Shown one piece after another: positions 58,957-64,000 of a stretch of 64,000 bases of DNA. The notes under the pieces were generated by a model. It made no database searches. It was not told the DNA's origin and worked only from the letters and a program-made list of their open reading frames with translations. Source of the DNA: Ditylenchus dipsaci (Eukaryota; Nematoda; Chromadorea; Rhabditida; Anguinidae). The position numbers were made by a program, and so were the translations under genes. Positions within the stretch are counted from its first letter, which is position 1. Every line of letters begins with the position of its first letter. The stretch is from NCBI GenBank assembly GCA_004194705.1, contig SADC01000172.1:85591-149590 (forward strand), in the 5' to 3' direction.

Positions 58957-59500
58957 AAATCTCGAGATTGACCTCACAATTTTACAGTATCAGTACTTTT
59001 AGGAAAGTTGACTGTATTAAGATGATAAAGGAGCATGTTCACGCAGTCACATTCAAATGTTGAAATTTGTATTCGCGAGGCCCGATCTTACATATGGAAT
59101 TTTGCCACAAAATTTTCTTTTCAAATAAATATTTTTTGCATTCCAAGCAAACTTTTTTTCGGCCTGCTGTTTTCTCATCATTTTACACCACTCGTTTTGG
59201 TGTAAAATGTATGGCTTGATCCGGTTTTATTTACAGGTGGCTCGGTCGCAAAAATTTTTAGGAAGCGCTTTTGAATTGCAATAATTAGTTGATCTTACGC
59301 GAATTTGCATTAGATTAGTTTTTTTAAGCTAATTTGAGGTAATTGACTGTAGACTAGTTAAACGCAATTCAATCAATTGGTTTTGTAATTTTTAGAATTT
59401 TTGAGATTCAATTTTTTTTAAATACCAAGAAATTTTTTGGTAAAATGTGACGTCTCTAGGATGCGTAAGTATCATAGAATGGGTGAATAAAAAGGGAATA
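58957..59500. other. 3' flank of the receptor gene; nothing recognised
   Basis: This is AT-rich sequence with a partial pogo-like end (gttgactgta) near 59007. No exon is seen. Confidence 0.35.
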
Positions 59501-59662
59501 CAGTCGACTCTCCCAATAACGAACCCCCTGGGACCAGCTCTAGGTGTTTGTTATTGAGAAGGTCCGTTATAAGTAGTTTATCGAAAATCCAACCAAACCA
59601 AAAAAGTGTTCGTTATTGAGAGAGTTCGTTATTCAGGGGTTCGTTATTGGGAGAGTCGACTG
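59501..59662. mobile_element. pogo/mariner-like MITE, TA target
   Basis: Perfectly inverted ends cagtcgactctcccaataac lie inside TA (59499-59500 and 59663-59664). The element is 162 bp, with internal ttcgttattgagagagttcg blocks mirrored. It belongs to the same terminal style as 5048-5217 but a different internal subfamily. Confidence 0.88.
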
Positions 59663-59664
59663 TA

Positions 59665-62371
59665 TACGGTAAATATGTCGATGAGATAATATTAAATTAA
59701 CTAATTGGTTGGTTTTTAGCACTGAGTATAGAGCAGCAATTAGACGCCATATATTCAAAACCGACCAGACCTCTTTTTCAAATATAACACAAGTGAAATC
59801 AAATACAAATTTAACGTAACACAATTGTAATAAATGTAGAATTTTTTTATAGTTTGCCACAATTTACTTACAGTTTAACTAAGAAATTCAAATTTTCTAT
59901 TTAACCCAAATTTTAATTTTTTATATTCACAATAAAACGCAGCACGAGAAACATTTTTTTAAAAAATAAATAGGGGTTCCCAAGATGAAGTTACGCAAGA
60001 AAAAGTTGAAAAGAGGTAGCAACGTGACTCACGTTTCTGCCCCGGACAGAAAAGTGACTCGCGTTTCTGCCCCTTTTTGGCTTACAAGCAGTGTTTCCAG
60101 TTTTCAGCCTGTTTTGAAAAAGCATAGTTATATAGGCAAAAAAGTGCGCTAAAAAAAGGCGAGAAATTTTTCAAATTAAATATGCCGCGAAAAAAGCCGA
60201 GAAGTTCAATCTGCTTTTTCGAAACTATTGTGTTGGCATTTTATTTTCTTCGGCTAAAAAAATTGCGGGAAAAAGCAGAAAAATTATTTCTGCTTTTTTG
60301 TGACTTGAGTTTAGCCGAGAACTTTTTGCCAACTGCAAAGCCATATGAGAAAATAACTATGCTTTTTTCAAGTTGTGAAAAAGCATAATTATTAATTATG
60401 CCTTTTATAACGTATGGAAAAGGCATAGTTATTAATTATGCTTTATTCTCAAGTTTCGTTTGGCCGACTACTATGCTTTTTAAAAGTGACATAAATGGAT
60501 AAAATAGATGAAGATGACTAGTACCGTTTTATGGTCTTAATTAAATCGTATTTTCTCTGTATGTTAGCCTAGAATCGTGTCAAAAGCCTAGAATCGTGAC
60601 TACACATATTGTGGTCCTATCCAACCCCACACTTAGGTGGTCCTATCCAACCACACACTTGGGTGGTCTCATCCAACCTTATACTTGGGTGATCCGATAT
60701 ATATTGTAGTACCCAGGTCACCGGATCCAGCCGGTAGAACCCAGTTGGTCCGATCCATCTCTAATATATAAGTGGTCTTACCCACACATGCGCATCGGAA
60801 GGTCTATATGCGCAGATTTTACACTTTTTAGGTCGAGTACCTCAATTACGCTTAAGATCCAAAATTTTCGAGTCTTGTGCCTGGACCTATTCATTCTAAG
60901 AGTCGGTTAACAAACAAAGAGAATCAATAGAAATAACTATCCGAATTTATTACACTCTCAGCAACAACAGTTCTTCAACAAGCAAACCGATACAAATCAA
61001 AATAAAGTGTGAATAAATCATCTAAAATTATTTTGACTTCTCAGAGCTGTCCTTAATCTTGAACTTGCGGTTAGCAGAAAACTAGTGCAAAGTAAGCATT
61101 GAATAATCAGGGTGTTAAATTTTAACAAAAACAATATGCTAATCAAAAACTGGTGTTAGAGAAAATATGCAAAGATCAATTTGTCTGTTTGTCTCACTGA
61201 CAAAGCAACCTAGCCATTGATTAGGCACAAAAGCGATGCCTACTATATATGTGACCACTGTCCAGTGCTTTTGTGAACACCCTTTGGAGATGAGCAAGCA
61301 AACTGGAGCTGTGGTGCAAATCTGTGTGTATTCGTTCTGCGGAACAGCCTTTAAAAAAACCCTTCATGGTGCTGAAAAAATTCTGTGCTTAGGCACATCC
61401 CTTAGAGGATCCTTATAAAGGTGGCCGGTGGAGGAGTGACGCTTAATATCAAAATGATATCTAATGGGCGGCACATTGGTGAAGACGCGGCCTAGAAAAA
61501 TACGTCTTGAGGTAGTTTGGAGGAAAATGCGCTACAGCTTTCCAGCTATAGAATTGGGCTTGCCCTTTGTCTTAAATGCTTTGCTCATTGATGAAAAAGT
61601 GTGTCCACAATTTTTTTTCTCATAATCTTTGGGGTTTAGAAAAGGCCCGGGCCCATATTAGAGAGAATACGGTAATTCTTCAACCTTATTTTCGGCCAAA
61701 AAAAGGTGTGAAGATACTTCTGCGCTATTCCTCCACTCCGAGGGTTCTTAAGCTATGCAAAAATTGTAGACGATTCACTGGCCGAAGAACGTGTTGATAA
61801 ACTGGAACAAGTGATGATTCCAAATAATTTTACTGCCTGAGTGTGTTTTTTTATTGAAATTTTTGTCGATTAAAATGTTATTTCGTGCAAAACTCTCATT
61901 TACGAAAAGTAGGGTATGAAACAAAAAGCTATACTCGAAAATAACGTAAACTCTGTTGAAGGTGAACTCCCATTAACGTAACTCTGAAGTCGGTCCCTTG
62001 GAGTTACGTTTTGACTATACCTACAAAATTTGACCCCATGTGAGTCAACCACTATTCTAGGGGACGATAGAAGTTATCTTTTCAGTTGATACTTTTTACT
62101 CTTCTCTAAAGGGCATCCAGAAAATATAGCAGCCTTTCTAATTTAGCAGTCGCCTTAACTAGCATCCATAAAATTCACTATGGCCACATAGTAAAAGGAA
62201 ACACGGTATTTTACAAACCAGACAGCACAAACAAATACAAAAATGATGTTTTTAAAAAATTACCCGAAAATACTACGTACATACTCAATTAATCCAAAGG
62301 TAGTTGGATCACTCGGCACTGGCCAGCCATAGCTTGGTAGTTAAGAATTATCACATGAAGCTGAACGCTAT
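59665..62371. other. Spacer of the inverted repeat; no firm gene
   Basis: A three-copy ~28-bp tandem repeat (tggtcctatccaacc with an acacttggg tail) lies at about 60611-60700. On the minus strand, 61017-61080 could be a last exon (acceptor tttgcactag, then a short Lys-rich frame ending ...EKSK and a stop), with AATAAA complement at 60949-60954; support is weak. The open frames at 61236-61418 and 61576-61797 are not recognised. A partial pogo-like pair (cattaacgtaactctgaagt with ggagttacg) is at 61970-62015. Confidence 0.35.
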
Positions 62372-64000
62372 TCTAATATGACTATAGCGCTGCTTGCGTG
62401 TGAAACATTGATTTTTTAGCCCACTTTTTGCACACTTTAATTTTCAAAGTTGGTGTCCTTTGATAGGAAATTGGGCAGAGGCTCGCGATTGCGCTAATAA
62501 AAAATTGGGGTCGGTATGGTGAAAAAAATTTTTTAGTCAAAAAGTCGAAATTCTGAAAAATGGCTAAAAAAAAATTTTCACTTCTAAAGCCCATTTGACC
62601 AATTTTTTGATTGTGGTTTGGGAATGTTTTTTTCAAAGGCACAACTAGAACTCCTAAGCTTCAAAACGAGCATAAATTTGTCTTAGACAATGTTCATTAA
62701 AAAAATGTTTTTCTTTGTGACAAGAATCATACTCAGGATTTTTCGGAGATGGTCGAGTTTGAAGACGCATTTTTGGTCCACTTTTCGCCCACTTTTTTTT
62801 TCAAAGTTGGTGTCCTCGAATAGTAAATTGTATGTGAGCTATCGAATGCGCACATAAAAAGATGAGGTTGGTGTGGTGAATAAAAAGTTTTAGTCAAAAA
62901 ATTTGAATTTTTCCTCAAAATTTTTGTCATTTGAATTTATTTGAATTCCCGCATTTTCTCCAAATTTCTGCCGCTATTCTGTTTTTTTTCACTTCTTAGG
63001 CCAGTTTTATCAACTTTTTGATCATGTTCGAGAACGATTTTTTCACAGGCACAACTAGAGCTCATAAGCTTCAAAATGAGTATAAACTCGCTTTAGACAA
63101 TGTTCATTTAAAAATTTTTTTTCTTTGTGACAAGATTTATACTCAAGATTTTCCGGGTATGATCGGGTTTAAAAACCCATCATTGGTGCGCCTTTTGCAT
63201 ACTTTTATTTTCAAAGTTAATGTCTACGGATAGTGAATCGTGTGCGAGCTATCGAATGCGCAAAAAAAAATTTGGGGTAAATGTGGTGAAAAAATAGTTT
63301 TTGGTCAAAAAATTTGATCTTTTTTTGTAATGCGAAAATTGTCATTTAAATTTTTTTGAATTCGCGCATATTCTTTAGGAGACAAATATTTGCCTCTATT
63401 ATTTTAGCTTCATTCAGTGTTTGTGTGCAGTAGGTTTTTTGCTACGCGGTGTCGGATCGCTGTCGTTAATTTTTAAGTCCTGTTCAAATTTAAATCCTGT
63501 AGTTGACTACTCACAGTCACTGGTTCTGTGGTGTCGGTTCGCCCAGATCGGAGGTTTGGTGGTCGAAAACCCTCTGAGGTGAAAGTTATCGCTCATTCAA
63601 TCAATGTACGTTATTTTATTCGTCTTCTTTTTGGGTATTACTATCTTTGCGTTTAGGTTTGAAGTCTTATGTCTGATATTCGATCTCACTGTCCGTCTTC
63701 TTAAAAAGCCATGGTGGTCCAGCGTCTATTGGATCGTCTATGTATGTTGTTTCGTGTGAACTTTTTTAGTCACATATTCTTTCCGTTCAGGTTTAAAGTC
63801 TCATGCAAAGAATTCAAAACTCAGTGGTCGTTTTTTCAAGTCAGCAAGCCCTTCTCTGAGCACCTACAATCTTCTGTCCAAATGCTGTTAAGATGCTGCA
63901 CCTTTTATGACTTCTCTATGGATTCTGCATCGGTGTCGGATCGCCAGGATCAAAGGCAGTGATGGTGCGATTGTAATGTTGCTTTGTTTGACTTCTTATA
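62372..64000. repeat. Right arm of the large inverted repeat, open at the window end
   Basis: This is the mirror image of 53457-55092. The inner breakpoint is sharp: the shared sequence ends at tctaatatgact (62372-62383). On this arm the ~400-bp tandem repeat occupies about 62379-63380. The plus strand from about 63400 carries the ggtgtcggatcgc/ggtgtcggttcgcc units of the spliced array, now in plus orientation, with exon-like and intron-like pieces (gtacgttattttattcg to gcgtttag). The array continues past the window. Confidence 0.92.

Noticed and set aside
61236..61797. Two frames of 60-73 codons with plausible composition
   Set aside because: No recognisable domain, no phase-compatible neighbours, and no repeat evidence, so they were left uncalled.

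Overview
This is eukaryotic, metazoan, AT-rich DNA. The coding exons are short and separated by many introns of about 45-60 bp with GT donors and TTTTCAG/TTTTAG acceptors. A divergent Srsx-type chemoreceptor gene and this intron style together suggest a nematode. The lineage is not determined, and an early-branching (enoplean) worm is only a guess. Nothing prokaryotic, organellar or viral was recognised.

Layout. 1-9.6 kb: no gene recognised; foldback transposons (MITEs) between low-complexity DNA. 9.6-21.2 kb (+): a SoxD-class (Sox5/6/13, C. elegans egl-13-like) transcription factor gene with 11 phase-compatible coding exons, a Q-rich zipper region, a PLNLS motif and a full HMG box split by three introns around a 14-nt microexon. 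21.2-27 kb: 3' flank and nested foldback elements. 27.4-30.0 kb (+): a PIF/Harbinger unit (MADF protein plus DDE transposase), both genes with apparent 1-nt indels. 30.4-33 kb: scrambled repeats and the 3' end of a Tc1 transposase. 33.1-36.8 kb (+): an unidentified, leucine-rich multi-exon gene. 37-42.4 kb: foldback elements, including a hAT-like element that has captured part of the next gene. 42.5-49.2 kb (+): an unrecognised gene with a possible signal peptide and eight ~95-residue repeats that look like beta-grasp (ubiquitin-like) folds. 51.4-54.1 kb (-): a ~305-bp tandem array with conserved splice sites and no open frame. It runs into the left arm (53457-55092) of a large inverted repeat. 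The right arm (62372-64000) leaves the window, and the 7.3-kb spacer holds the Srsx-like receptor gene.

The window's main character is its density of non-autonomous DNA transposons. Many were delimited by exact target-site duplications read directly from the sequence: 8 bp for at least eight elements (hAT-like), TTAA for at least five, TA for three (pogo/mariner-like) and TTA for one. Several are nested, which gives relative ages.

Single-base indels recur in otherwise well-conserved coding regions, often at A or T runs. They are either real pseudogenising changes or uncorrected long-read errors, and the sequence alone cannot decide. The host genes are unrelated in function as far as can be seen; no operon or pathway links them.
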